Source: Clostridium sp. DL-VIII (lineage in GTDB: Bacteria; Bacillota; Clostridia; Clostridiales; Clostridiaceae). Taken from it: a DNA stretch of 64,000 nucleotides. Both the position numbers and the translations under genes were made by a program. This document shows positions 8,095 through 16,633 of the stretch, one piece after another. The notes beneath the pieces are model-generated. The model was not told the origin of the DNA and did no database searches. It saw only the letters and a program-made list of their open reading frames with translations. The first letter of the stretch is position 1. Every line of letters starts with the position of its first letter. The DNA is taken from NCBI RefSeq assembly GCF_000230835.1, contig NZ_CM001240.1, forward strand, positions 4,103,779-4,167,778. The letters run 5' to 3'.

Positions 8095-8892
8095 CTATCT
8101 ACTTTGACTGCATATGTTTTGTAGTCTCTTTAACTGCTTTTGCAACAAGCAAATAATAGTCTCCTCATCTTCAGTTTTTGTTCCAACATACTCTAGCGAA
8201 ACAATATCTGGATTAGACTGATTAAGTACCCATTCTAACAATCTATAATCTTCTTCCTTCATAGATTCATGTGTATCTGCTGGAAAACCATCTTTATCAA
8301 AACCAGAGCCATTTACGTGAATTTCTACAATTCGATCAAGAGGTAGCTTAGAAATATAATCATAAACATCCAATCCATGATACTGTGCAGTAATCTTTGC
8401 ATGTGATATATCAAGTAAAAATGATACATTATTATCTACAAGCAATCTGTTAATTTGTTCTGGCCTAAAATAGGGATAATGATCATATACTCCCCTATCT
8501 TCTGGTGTATCTGGAATGTTTTCAAGTAGTAGCGGAACTGACATGTTATTTTTAAATATCTGAATGTTTTCACACATTTTCTCATATATATTTTCTTCTG
8601 TCATTCCTTGATACATATCAGAGTTTTTAAGTGTAAGGTGTAATCCATAATGAGGAGAACTACAATCTTTAATTAATTTATTTGCTAAATCAAAATCTAC
8701 TATTTCTATATTATTCATTCCAGTACATTCAAAGTTTCCTAAGCCATGAAGTAGTATTGGACGTAATGATCGCATTTTAGCAAACTGTTCATTAAATGTT
8801 CCATAAGCACCAGCTTTAATATAATCTACGTTAACCGCATCTCTTTCAATAAGAATTTCCAATGCTTTCGACCAGTTGCACCCAATATACAT
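8095..8892 (-). CDS. DUF692/MNIO-like TIM-barrel protein
   Basis: 265 aa. Residues expected to bind the multinuclear iron site are in the right order: His49 (LLHG), His85 (HLTL), Glu124 (LENI), Asp161 and His164 (DISHA), His192 (EIHVNG), Asp207/His208 (DTHES) and Glu234 (SLEYVG). MNIO enzymes oxidise Cys or Asp residues in ribosomal peptides, usually beside a precursor and partner protein. Neither was recognised here, so the substrate is unknown; a sugar-isomerase-like TIM barrel is the alternative. A P module lies about 95 bp upstream. Confidence 0.7.
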   Translation of the reverse strand: MYIGCNWSKALEILIERDAVNVDYIKAGAYGTFNEQFAKMRSLRPILLHGLGNFECTGMNNIEIVDFDLANKLIKDCSSPHYGLHLTLKNSDMYQGMTEENIYEKMCENIQIFKNNMSVPLLLENIPDTPEDRGVYDHYPYFRPEQINRLLVDNNVSFLLDISHAKITAQYHGLDVYDYISKLPLDRIVEIHVNGSGFDKDGFPADTHESMKEEDYRLLEWVLNQSNPDIVSLEYVGTKTEDEETIICLLQKQLKRLQNICSQSR

Positions 8893-8984
8893 AATAAACC
8901 TCTCTCCTTATATATCTCGCATAACATTTGCTAACCGAAATTATTTGATAATTTTTTAATTACAATAAAACATATAATCTTTTA

Positions 8985-9062
8985 CCAGTATAAATTAATT
9001 ATAACATTAATTGCAAATCCTACATTATTCAATTTTCAAAGAGCATTTCTTAATTTAATACT
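8985..9062 (-). promoter_or_regulatory. element A, P module (before MNIO gene)
   Basis: Minus strand: CTCTTTGAAAATTGAATAAT, a spacer with TTTGCAAT, and a TTATAATT -10 region. No T module lies between it and the stop codon of the upstream gene at 9087. Confidence 0.7.
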
Positions 9063-9086
9063 CACTTTAAGAATATTGTGGATTAA

Positions 9087-9707
9087 TTAATATCTCTTAC
9101 TTTCAATAATAATATCATCTGCAATAACACTAAATTCATGTAAAGTTAATAAGCCTTGAGAAGAGAGAAATAGAACTTGAAATTCAAATCCTCCAGTATC
9201 AGACAAATGTACTTCTTCATCAATCCATATATCTCCTACAATATCATCTACCGTTTCAAGTTGAATAACATTTTTAAATATTAATATATAGCATTCTAGT
9301 TCTATAATTAACATATCATTACTTTCTTTTTTCAATGATAATAAAGTATTATCATGAAAATAATAATTTCTTAATTCTTGCAGACTTAATGGCAATTTCT
9401 GTTTTATATTTTCATATTCAGTCTTATATAGACTACATAGATTTTTCCACTCATTTGCCATTTCTTTAATTCTTTCATAAAGTTTTTGTGACACTTCTTT
9501 ATCAGTAAATTCTTTTCCTTGAAGAATATCCTCTTTTACTTCTGGAATATACTTAAACAACAATGCGTCAAGCACTATATCATTCTTATGGCCGCCGTTA
9601 TAGAACTCATCCAACTGACGCATCCATTTTTCTTTATTATCAGTCCTTAAAGGGAACCTCCCTCTTATTTGCGTTTTTTCATATATCTCACTTGTAAAGT
9701 ACCTCAT
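9087..9707 (-). CDS. DUF4085-like protein
   Basis: About 206 aa starting MRYFTSEIYEKTQIRG, the opening typical of DUF4085 proteins. The middle is helical and charged; the C-terminal third (FHDNTLLSLKKESNDMLIIE onward) looks like a beta-rich domain. No signal peptide or membrane segment. The start at 9707 is preferred because the family begins MRYFT; a TTG at 9728 is in frame but overlaps the GGAGG site. GGAGG is 14 bases from the ATG, longer than usual. Function unknown; likely a single-gene cassette. Confidence 0.6.
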   Translation of the reverse strand: MRYFTSEIYEKTQIRGRFPLRTDNKEKWMRQLDEFYNGGHKNDIVLDALLFKYIPEVKEDILQGKEFTDKEVSQKLYERIKEMANEWKNLCSLYKTEYENIKQKLPLSLQELRNYYFHDNTLLSLKKESNDMLIIELECYILIFKNVIQLETVDDIVGDIWIDEEVHLSDTGGFEFQVLFLSSQGLLTLHEFSVIADDIIIESKRY

Positions 9708-9954
9708 AACTAATATACATGCCTCCAAATATTTATTAAGCTTTAATATAATATTAAGCTTATGTTACAATTTACCATTTATTGAACATATTTAATTATT
9801 TTTAGATGATTTATTTAATATAAATGTTAAAGTAGTGTCTTGCATGTTTTTTTATTAAGTACAATACTTGTGATTATCATTCATTTTTTCTTGATTTTTC
9901 TTTTAATAAAAGATAGATATTGAGCAAAATTCCTAGTGTCCCAATAACTCCTGA

Positions 9955-10015
9955 TATAATACGATTTTACAATATGGTATTTATTTTTATTGATTCATGA
10001 TATAAGAATATTACG
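9955..10015 (-). repeat. element A, half T module
   Basis: Retains ATAATACGATTTTACAA and the ATTGATTCATGATATAAGA tail, but the other hairpin arm has been replaced by unrelated DNA at 9955. The terminator function is therefore probably lost for the gene at 10020. Confidence 0.75.
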
Positions 10016-10019
10016 TGAC

Positions 10020-10664
10020 TCATATTTTACTCTTTGAAATGTGCAATAAGAAATTTTTTAATGTCCTCATTATTGTATTTAACATTTCTATGCTTTTTAA
10101 TACATCTAAACATTCAAGACTATGATTTCCTTCATCAATTTGTACTAATTTAATATTTTTCCTACTCTCTAGTGCATTCATATTTAAACTATTAATTTTT
10201 CCATCATCTTTACCTGTAACAACAAGACATGGATAATTTACCATATATTTAACTGTCTCATTTACTGGCGTTAAATAAACATGCACTTGTTCATAATCTC
10301 TCAATTCTTTAGATAATCTATTTTGGATAATAGTTCCTAAACTTTTACCAATAAAAATTATTTTTTTATAATTTTCACTCAAACATTTTATTAAAACTTG
10401 TTCTGATTCTCTAACTAAAATATCAAGTTCTTCATTAATGTCAAAATTTTTATGTAGAATTTGAAATCCATAATCTACATAAAGAACATCTAATCCAAGT
10501 TCTAATGATATTTTACTTGAATAATACATAAGTGGTTTATCATTTGTATATCCTTCTCCTGGAAGAATGACAGCCAAAACATCACTATTCTGCTTAATAC
10601 ATTTATTTGATAGAGTTTCTCCCCAGTAGGATTTAAATTGAATATTTGTTTCATTCATAGACAT
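10020..10664 (-). CDS. alpha/beta hydrolase
   Basis: 214 aa, single domain, cytosolic. Nucleophile elbow GKSLGT (Ser108), acid in VVTGKDDGKI, and His in EGNHSLE complete a catalytic triad. The oxyanion strand is VILPGEGYT. Substrate unknown; small serine hydrolases of this type are common in gene-cassette arrays. Flanked by a half T module downstream and a full P module upstream, so transcribed alone. Confidence 0.82.
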   Translation of the reverse strand: MSMNETNIQFKSYWGETLSNKCIKQNSDVLAVILPGEGYTNDKPLMYYSSKISLELGLDVLYVDYGFQILHKNFDINEELDILVRESEQVLIKCLSENYKKIIFIGKSLGTIIQNRLSKELRDYEQVHVYLTPVNETVKYMVNYPCLVVTGKDDGKINSLNMNALESRKNIKLVQIDEGNHSLECLDVLKSIEMLNTIMRTLKNFLLHISKSKI

Positions 10665-10708
10665 ATCCCTCCATTAATGTTGAGTAAAAATAATTCTTTC
10701 GCAACAAA

Positions 10709-10800
10709 ATACTATTATAAATCAATTATAGCATAATTTGTAAACATCATATTATTCAATTATCAAAGAGCACTTCTTAATTTGATACGCGCTTTCTACA
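10709..10800 (-). promoter_or_regulatory. element A, P module
   Basis: Minus strand: CTCTTTGATAATTGAATAAT, then TTTACAAATTATGCTATAAT. The -10 TATAAT is preceded by TATGC (TRTGN, extended -10); there is no good -35 at 16-18 bases. It drives the hydrolase at 10020. Confidence 0.75.
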
Positions 10801-10913
10801 TACTGCCTAACATCTTAGAATTACGTAATGGAATAATCTTTATTCTGAATATATTTTTTTGCCTTTCACATAATAAAATTTGAATGATTTAATATTGAAA
10901 GGCGGTCAATCTA

Positions 10914-11228
10914 ATGAAAAAATTTATTATATTCTCAATTTTATTATTTTTATCTTTTAATATATTATTATCAGCATCTGTATTTGCAGTTACTAATTTT
11001 AAAGAGGGTATTTATCAATTATCTAATTTTAATGTTTCACCTAATAATCGGTATACTATTCAAAATATTTCTCCTAGTCAAAGTGTGTACGTACTCCTTT
11101 TTGATGAAAATCAACTCCAAATACAGTCTATACGCTTAAAACCTAATTCAGAAAATTATAGTCTACTACCTTTGCAGCCCAACTACAGACTTATAGTAGT
11201 TGGTAACGGAGAAGTAATTATTCAATAA
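10914..11228 (+). CDS. small secreted protein, paralogue 1
   Basis: 104 aa with a Sec signal peptide (MKKFIIFSILLFLSF to about residue 25, cleavage after VFA) and a ~78-residue mature domain: FKEGIYQL, alternating beta strands, QSIRLKP, and a C-terminal PNYRLIVVGNGEV. Three more copies are at 15260, 45568 and 53793, this one closest to 45568. GAAAGGCGG is the ribosome site. Family not recognised; probably an extracellular small beta-sandwich. It lies on the plus strand between a P module and a T module of the minus-strand array. Confidence 0.8.
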   Translation: MKKFIIFSILLFLSFNILLSASVFAVTNFKEGIYQLSNFNVSPNNRYTIQNISPSQSVYVLLFDENQLQIQSIRLKPNSENYSLLPLQPNYRLIVVGNGEVIIQ

Positions 11229-11253
11229 AAGGCACTTTAAAAGTGTCTTTTTT
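11227..11253 (+). terminator. terminator of secreted paralogue 1
   Basis: AAAAGGCACTTT...AAAGTGTCTTTTTT directly after the stop codon; the same hairpin follows the paralogues at 15260 and 53793. Confidence 0.85.
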
Positions 11254-11280
11254 ATTTAGTGTAACACGTTAATTTACAAT

Positions 11281-11695
11281 TTACGCAAATTCCTTTATTG
11301 ATTCTGGAAACAAAATAGTAATCAACTTATTCATCAATCTTTTCCGATTTCTAGTCACAGTACTCTGATCTTTCTCCAGTCTTTCAGAAATCTTCTCATC
11401 TGTTTCAAGCTTATCTTTTTGTAAATTTAAATATTTCAATTGTATAATATCAAAGTATTTATCTTCTCCAAAGCATTTTCTATTCTTCTCAAGTCTCTAA
11501 TTTCTCTGCCTTGTATTTTTCTATAAGCTGTATGTACCTTTCTTCTGAGCTTATACCTCCACCTAAAGTTTGATAAATTATTATAGATCCGCTGGATTAA
11601 GGTAATCCATTCTGTTTAATATTCTCTATATCCTCATAGCTTTCACAATATTTAACCAATAATTTATACAATATCATTTCTAATATATTTTTCAT
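11281..11695 (-). pseudogene. phage ArpU/RinA-like (sigma region 4-like) activator, frameshifted
   Basis: GGAGGAAAAG then ATG opens MKNILEMILYKLLVKYCESY, stops after NGLP, and continues in other frames; the last frame reads FDIIQLKYLNLQKDK, EKISERLEKDQSTVTRNRKR and ends LFPESIKEFA. That pattern is the helix-turn-helix tail of phage late-gene activators. At least two disruptions. A decayed prophage or plasmid gene lodged between element modules. Confidence 0.6.
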
Positions 11696-11743
11696 CACTT
11701 TTCCTCCAATCTATATATTTCATAACTTAGTAGAATTGCATAA

Positions 11744-11815
11744 TAAAAAAATCGCAAATTCAATCTCACTTGAATGATGCGATTTTCAAAGTAACTATTT
11801 ACTATATTATTGTAA
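11744..11815 (-). repeat. element A, T module
   Basis: AAAAAAATCGCAAATTCAA pairs with TTGAATGATGCGATTTT; minus-strand T run; downstream of the hydrolase at 11847. Its tail (TTTACTATATTATTG) is more diverged than in other copies. Confidence 0.75.
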
Positions 11816-11846
11816 TTAAGTTTATACATAAAATATTCTACAATAA

Positions 11847-12599
11847 CTATCTTGATTCAATATCTATTTTTTTAAGTATATCTTTAATATGCTTAGTAGC
11901 CTTACCTAATTCTTCATCAAAAATCATATGTCCACTATAATTAAAATTTATAATCTCCAACTCTTTTATTGATCCTTCATATTTCAATATATCTTCAGCT
12001 GTTAAATTGGACTGGATATCAGATTCTAAATCTGTTCCTCTGAATATCCATACTGGACATTTCACATTATTTAAATCGTTATAGAATTCTTTATACGTTG
12101 ATTCCTTTTCTATTCCTTCTAATGCATCAGAAGTAACATAATTATCTAACTTAATTCCATTGTATATCATATTAATCCAAAATTTTGCGGCACCTTTCTC
12201 TAATTTGGAATGAATACCTGGATAATCAACAATAATAATTCCATTAGCAATTTCTGCATTAGCTACCAAATAGCCAAGCATATATGAAACACCTTTTGAA
12301 AAACCTAAAAATAATGGTTTATTAATTGGCTCATTTCCAATTACACAAGCAAGGTCAGACACATGATCACTCCAATCAAATCCTGACTTTGGTGTACTGC
12401 TCCCACCACGTCCACGATAACTAAGTGCAATACAATGTCTTCCAGTAAGACGCGAAATTAATGGTAGTGCTCTAATTGCAGGTTCCCATATTCCCATTGA
12501 TAATATTAACGTTGATTTCTCATTGACTTCATTACTTACATAATACTCAATTTCAGTTCCATTATTATTTACTATTTTTCTTATTATATTTCCTTCCAT
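11847..12599 (-). CDS. alpha/beta hydrolase
   Basis: 250 aa. Nucleophile elbow GFSKG (Ser101), a strand with ALSYRGRGGSS typical of the superfamily, an acid in the VWIFRGTDLESD loop, and His in NYSGHMIFDE. Cytosolic, no signal peptide. Substrate unknown. AGGAAATATA overlaps the start region. Single-gene unit with T module downstream and P module upstream. Confidence 0.83.
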   Translation of the reverse strand: MEGNIIRKIVNNNGTEIEYYVSNEVNEKSTLILSMGIWEPAIRALPLISRLTGRHCIALSYRGRGGSSTPKSGFDWSDHVSDLACVIGNEPINKPLFLGFSKGVSYMLGYLVANAEIANGIIIVDYPGIHSKLEKGAAKFWINMIYNGIKLDNYVTSDALEGIEKESTYKEFYNDLNNVKCPVWIFRGTDLESDIQSNLTAEDILKYEGSIKELEIINFNYSGHMIFDEELGKATKHIKDILKKIDIESR

Positions 12600-12689
12600 A
12601 AATTACATCCTCTCTCCTAAAGTAAATCAAACATTAATTATACCCGCCAAGAATTTCATTTTCTTTTTCACTTAACTTGCAGATATTTC

Positions 12690-12765
12690 ATTATTATATC
12701 ATAATTTACAGACATTACATCATTCAATTTTCAAAAAGCATTAGTTATAAGTTTCTACTCCCTTT
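12690..12765 (-). promoter_or_regulatory. element A, P module (diverged)
   Basis: Minus strand TTTTTGAAAATTGAATGATG then GTAAATTATGATATAATAAT: TATGA-TATAAT keeps the TRTGN extended -10. Serves the hydrolase at 11847. No T module separates it from the stop of the gene at 12776. Confidence 0.65.
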
Positions 12766-12775
12766 CTACATATGA

Positions 12776-13177
12776 TTATTTGTACTCTTCTTTCCCTATC
12801 AAAACATTTATTAAATAAATTAACCTATCAGAATCTTTCATATCTCTTTCTATACTTTCTTTCGGCATAACACTTGCGCATTCTTGGCAATCGCCTACTA
12901 AGGCCACCGCTGTTTCACACATAGCTTTTTTAATTAGTTCCCAATCTTCTCTCTTAAATCCGTTATATATAATATCTGTCTCAACATTATTGTTTTTAAA
13001 GTTAGAAATCCAATTTAATATATCCAATGCCAATTGATTATTTTGTGTAAAATTTGAATATGTCTTAAGTGCTTCTACTGCTGCTGTATCTTTATTAGGT
13101 CTTAATACAAAGCAATCATCTACTATACTTCCATCTTCAATTTTAGTATCATTGTATTTTACTTTTAATCCTTTCAT
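12776..13177 (-). CDS. hypothetical protein, 133 aa
   Basis: Soluble, mostly helical. Contains KDTAAVEALKTYSNFTQNNQ and a C-terminal GDCQECASVMPKES with two Cys spaced by two residues. No family recognised. AAGGAGGTTTAAGAAG precedes the ATG. The usual P module is missing: the T module of the next unit begins only ~37 bases upstream, so it may depend on readthrough or a weak promoter. Confidence 0.6.
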   Translation of the reverse strand: MKGLKVKYNDTKIEDGSIVDDCFVLRPNKDTAAVEALKTYSNFTQNNQLALDILNWISNFKNNNVETDIIYNGFKREDWELIKKAMCETAVALVGDCQECASVMPKESIERDMKDSDRLIYLINVLIGKEEYK

Positions 13178-13213
13178 CTTCTTAAACCTCCTTAAAATAG
13201 TAAAATTGCGTAA

Positions 13214-13300
13214 TAAAAAAATCGCAAATTCAATCTCTTGAATAATACGATTTTACAATTTAGCCTTTAATCTTATTAATTCATTATTTAAGAAAAATAT
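13214..13300 (-). repeat. element A, T module
   Basis: Near-consensus hairpin (AAATCGCAAATTCAA / TTGAATAATACGATTT) and tail TTATTAATTCATTATTTAAG. It follows the VOC relic rather than an intact gene. Confidence 0.8.
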
Positions 13301-13337
13301 ATATTAACTCAACTACACATTATGCTTTGCAGAAGTG

Positions 13338-13420
13338 TTATTTTTGTTTCATTTCAAAAGCAATCCACCGTCCGTCTATATCTTCTAACACAAATTCCAT
13401 ATTATGAAATCTAAATACCT
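13338..13420 (-). pseudogene. VOC-protein C-terminal relic
   Basis: Minus strand reads VFRFHNMEFVLEDIDGRWIA then FEMKQK and stop, matching the end of a VOC domain. Everything upstream is gone. It sits between the T module at 13214 and the intact hexapeptide gene, marking a deleted cassette. Confidence 0.5.
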
Positions 13421-13456
13421 TGACTTCCTGTAAATTCTAACAAATATTATGGTTAC

Positions 13457-14122
13457 TTAACTTTGTTTTCTCTCTATAATTTCACCACTATTTTTCAAAA
13501 TACTATTCTCTGGAATATAACCCCTCACAGAACATAATGGATAAACAATACTACTTTTTCCTAATATTGTCCCTGGGTTTAAAACTGTATTACATCCTAC
13601 TTCCGCTGAATCACCTAATATTGCACCAAATTTTCTTAAACCAGTTTCAATAATATCTGTACCATATTTTACTTTTACTAAAGTTCCGTTGGACTTCAAA
13701 TTAGAGGTTATAGCACCTGCCCCCAAATGGGCTTTATAACCTAATATTGAATCACTAACATAATTATAATGCGGAACCTGCACTTTATTAAATAGAATTG
13801 AATTTTTAATTTCAGTTGAGTTTCCAACGACAACATTATTACCAATGATAACATTTTCTCTAATGTAAGCGGAATGCCTGATTTCGCAATTATAACCGAT
13901 AATCGCTGGACCTTTTATCAGAACACTTTTTTCAATAGTAGTGCCTTTTCCAACCCATATAAATTCCTCTATTCTTTCAAAATCATTTGGCAAAGTTTTT
14001 GCATACTCAAAAATGAAAGTATTAATTCTTGTAAGAACTTCCCAAGGATGCTTAACCCCTCCAAATATTGCTTGTGCGTCTAATTCTCTCAATGTAAAAA
14101 GTTCATCAACGGAAATGCCCAT
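13457..14122 (-). CDS. left-handed beta-helix (hexapeptide-repeat) acyl/nucleotidyl-transferase-like protein
   Basis: 221 aa. An N-terminal ~60-residue segment with ISVDELFTLRELD is followed by hexapeptide repeats (I-G-x-N pattern, residues ~58-205: GPAIIGYNCEI, NVIIGNNVVVGN, AEVGCNTVLNPGTILG). This is the GlmU-type C-terminal fold; the pyrophosphorylase domain is absent. Clostridial proteins like it are often labelled UDP-N-acetylglucosamine pyrophosphorylase. Probably an acyltransferase trimer; substrate unknown. AAGGAGGATTATT precedes the ATG. Confidence 0.75.
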   Translation of the reverse strand: MGISVDELFTLRELDAQAIFGGVKHPWEVLTRINTFIFEYAKTLPNDFERIEEFIWVGKGTTIEKSVLIKGPAIIGYNCEIRHSAYIRENVIIGNNVVVGNSTEIKNSILFNKVQVPHYNYVSDSILGYKAHLGAGAITSNLKSNGTLVKVKYGTDIIETGLRKFGAILGDSAEVGCNTVLNPGTILGKSSIVYPLCSVRGYIPENSILKNSGEIIERKQS

Positions 14123-14221
14123 AATAATCCTCCTTAATGTATTTCACAATATATTACTATAATGTTTTATAGTAATAATCCATAGTAACTAAAGATTTAT
14201 ATAATAACCTTTCATTTTATT

Positions 14222-14971
14222 CTACTTCATTGCTTTTGAATAAAGTTCAGCCCATGCCGGAAAAAAACCAGCGTTAACAGCAATATTCTGCGAATTAATA
14301 TGCGATTCCACAGTACCATAGAATGGTATTTTACCTCGCTTTAAAATCTCATTTTTTAAAAGCCCAACTAAGTTTGTTCCTATACCCATCCCCCGGTATT
14401 TGGGCAAAACATCAATTCCTATCTGCCATATAGTTTCACCATCTGAACTAGCTCCTGCCATACCCATTATATGGTTTTCTTCCACGGCAGCAACTGCAAG
14501 CATATCTGGGTGATTTTTATCGAAGGCAAAAGCCTCTTGAAATCTATCATCATCTTTAAATTGAAAAATATCTTCATACTCATACCATTTTACATCAGTA
14601 ATTGGCTTTACCTCTACTACATTGGAATTCGGAAGATAATAATGATGAACATCTGCAATTTCATGACCAAATTCCTGTAATTTTTTATCAATTACTCGAA
14701 GCTTTGGATATTCAAAAAGCCATGCGGCATTTTTCCTCACCAATTCTTCTTGACACCAGGGCATAATTTGGGATGATGCGCTGATAATTGCTATATTGCC
14801 AAAGCAAACTGCTTTAAAAAAGCATCCATCGCTCTCATATATACGCCTTCCTGTAATAAGTCTATTTTCAACTATTGTATTTTCTTTTTTCAAAAAATCA
14901 GACAACTGACAATTATAATCTATCATCAATTGAGCTTTAGCAATTTCTAAAATATCAGCTTTTGTATTCAT
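14222..14971 (-). CDS. GNAT N-acetyltransferase (two-part)
   Basis: 249 aa. The C-terminal ~110 residues are a GNAT domain with the acetyl-CoA loop in PKYRGMGIGTNLVG and the NAGFFP end motif. The N-terminal ~130 residues (MNTKADILEIAKAQLMIDYN...) form a second, degenerate GNAT-like half as seen in tandem GNAT proteins. Substrate unknown. AAAGGGGATAAATTT precedes the ATG; a P module lies 60 bp upstream. Confidence 0.85.
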   Translation of the reverse strand: MNTKADILEIAKAQLMIDYNCQLSDFLKKENTIVENRLITGRRIYESDGCFFKAVCFGNIAIISASSQIMPWCQEELVRKNAAWLFEYPKLRVIDKKLQEFGHEIADVHHYYLPNSNVVEVKPITDVKWYEYEDIFQFKDDDRFQEAFAFDKNHPDMLAVAAVEENHIMGMAGASSDGETIWQIGIDVLPKYRGMGIGTNLVGLLKNEILKRGKIPFYGTVESHINSQNIAVNAGFFPAWAELYSKAMK

Positions 14972-15032
14972 AAATTTATCCCCTTTATATTTTCTAACTA
15001 ATCTCTATTTAACTTTATTTTCCTATTCTACA

Positions 15033-15075
15033 TCAATTATAACATAAATTGTAAATATCACATTTAGCTATCTAT
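15033..15075 (-). promoter_or_regulatory. element A, P module (short)
   Basis: Minus strand TGTGATATTTACAATTTATG then TTATAATTGATGTAG. Drives the GNAT at 14222. The upstream part of the block is cut off. Confidence 0.7.
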
Positions 15076-15128
15076 TTCATATAATAAAAATAGATCTATA
15101 TATTAATTTTATTAAGTCCATATATTGC

Positions 15129-15157
15129 AGCTCCTCTTTGCAGGAGCTTATTTTTTT
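15129..15157 (+). terminator. orphan terminator hairpin
   Basis: AGCTCCT pairs with AGGAGCT around CTTTGC, then TTATTTTTTT. A near copy (GAGTTCCTCTTTGCAGGAGC) is at about 18890. No intact plus-strand gene precedes either; both look like leftovers of lost plus-strand cassettes. Confidence 0.6.
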
Positions 15158-15259
15158 ATTAATAAGCACTATGAACTTTCTACATCTTGAATATTTGTTT
15201 CCCAAGTTCACATAATAACAATATACTTTAGATAAAATTTAACTTTAAAGGTGGTAAAA

Positions 15260-15583
15260 ATGATGAGAAAATTCTTCATTATATTTTCTATTTTTTTATT
15301 TCTATCAATTAGTCTACATACAATATCTGCTTTTGCTCAACAAACTAAGACCTTGACTCAAGGTATTTATAATGTAAGAGATAATAACTTATTAATAGGT
15401 TCTGCCATTACTGTGAAAATGGCAGAACCTAATGACAAAGCTATTATTCTAGTTCTTGATCCCGAACAAACTATACATGCACTAGTAATATTGGATCCTA
15501 CAATTCCTCAACAGGTTTTACCTCCTCTTGACTATGACTATTCACTTGTAATTTATGGAACCGGCGGTGTAGTATTATCATAA
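15260..15583 (+). CDS. small secreted protein, paralogue 2
   Basis: 107 aa. Signal peptide MMRKFFIIFSIFLFLSIS to an AFA cleavage site near residue 27, then a mature domain LTQGIYNVRDNNLL...NDKAIILVLDPEQTIHAL...PPLDYDYSLVIYGTGG. Very similar to paralogue 4 at 53793, including upstream DNA (TTCACATAATAACAATAT) and terminator. AAAGGTGG is the ribosome site; ATG at 15260 or 15263. Embedded between P (15033) and T (15659) modules of the opposite strand. Function unknown. Confidence 0.8.
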   Translation: MMRKFFIIFSIFLFLSISLHTISAFAQQTKTLTQGIYNVRDNNLLIGSAITVKMAEPNDKAIILVLDPEQTIHALVILDPTIPQQVLPPLDYDYSLVIYGTGGVVLS

Positions 15584-15608
15584 AAGGCACTTTTAAAGTG
15601 TCTTTTTT
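15583..15608 (+). terminator. terminator of secreted paralogue 2
   Basis: AAAAGGCACTTTTAAAGTGT followed by CTTTTTT. Confidence 0.85.
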
Positions 15609-15658
15609 AATTTATTACTTTAAATTTACAAACTGCTTAGCATAATAGAATCGTATAG

Positions 15659-15747
15659 TAAAAAAATCGCAAATTCATTTTCTTGAATAATGCGATTTTA
15701 TAATTTGCTATTTATTTTTAGTGATTCATAATTTGAGAAGAATGTGC
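15659..15747 (-). repeat. element A, T module
   Basis: AAAAAATCGCAAATTCA pairs with TGAATAATGCGATTTT; tail TAGTGATTCATAATTTGAG. Terminates the GNAT at 15770. Confidence 0.8.
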
Positions 15748-15769
15748 AAAACATTATATTCTGATAAAT

Positions 15770-16294
15770 TTAAATTTGTTGCTTGGAAATAACCATATTC
15801 AAATCATCCCACAGCAAAACCGATGAATTAGATGGTGTCCCTTCAAAATAGTCAATAAAATCTTTATAGAGCTTTGCACCTAAATGAGTATATATTCCTT
15901 CTGCTCTATCATTTTCTTTTACAATGCAGATGGACATTTTTTCATATCCGTTATTATAAGCATATTTACCAATTGTAAAAATCAATTTTTTCCCGAGTCC
16001 ACCACCTTGCAATGATTGCAAAATATGCAACGAATCAAGTAACAGACATTTCTTCAAATCAGCATATGGCTTGTATGCTGCAAAGCCAATTATCATATCA
16101 TTTTCGTCTACGGCAACAAAGGCACCTTGCTTATCTGTATGAATATATGATAACCACTTTTCTTTTGAATGTTCATATGTCATGCTTTTCAAAAAAGAAT
16201 CTGGTAAAATGCCTAGATAAGTTGTCCTCCAATTTTCAGTATATATTTTAGCAATAGCTTGTAGATCATTGTCTGTTATTGGTCTAATAGCCAT
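15770..16294 (-). CDS. GNAT N-acetyltransferase
   Basis: 174 aa, RimI/phosphinothricin-acetyltransferase type: begins MAIRPITDNDLQAIAKIYTE, has DSLHILQSLQGGGLGKKLIF as the acetyl-CoA loop and CIVKENDRAEGIYTHLGAKL near the end. Substrate unknown. TAGGAGGAATAAAT ribosome site. Single-gene unit ended by the T module at 15659. No clear P module upstream; a TTATAGCATAAAC-like trace is near 16405. Confidence 0.87.
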   Translation of the reverse strand: MAIRPITDNDLQAIAKIYTENWRTTYLGILPDSFLKSMTYEHSKEKWLSYIHTDKQGAFVAVDENDMIIGFAAYKPYADLKKCLLLDSLHILQSLQGGGLGKKLIFTIGKYAYNNGYEKMSICIVKENDRAEGIYTHLGAKLYKDFIDYFEGTPSNSSVLLWDDLNMVISKQQI

Positions 16295-16512
16295 ATTTAT
16301 TCCTCCTAATAATAGTTTTGATTAAAATATTATATCACTTTAAACCTCTTAGGTTCCTCTCTTGCTTTTGAGTTGGTTTGATTGCGATGTTGAGACCAAA
16401 ATAATAGCATAAACTTAAGATATATAATAAACTTTGCAGTAGCACCATCTTAAATTTATGCACCTCAATATGGTATTTACAGTTCCCCCGCATAATTTTT
16501 TTGTATGGCGCA

Positions 16513-16600
16513 ACAAAAAAAATCGCAAATTCAATCTTTTGAATAATACGATCTTATAATTTGCTATTTATTTTTAGTCTTTATAATTTAAGAAAACTAC
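16513..16600 (-). repeat. element A, T module
   Basis: AAAAAAAATCGCAAATTCAA pairs with TTGAATAATACGATCTT; tail TTTAGTCTTTATAATTTAAG. Follows the broken gene at 16634. Confidence 0.8.
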
Positions 16601-16633
16601 AAAGAACTTATGCAAACTAACCATATAAGAGTT

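Noticed and set aside
8095..9707. RiPP biosynthetic cluster around the MNIO gene
   Set aside because: No precursor-like peptide, partner protein or transporter adjacent; neighbours are separate cassettes with their own promoters.
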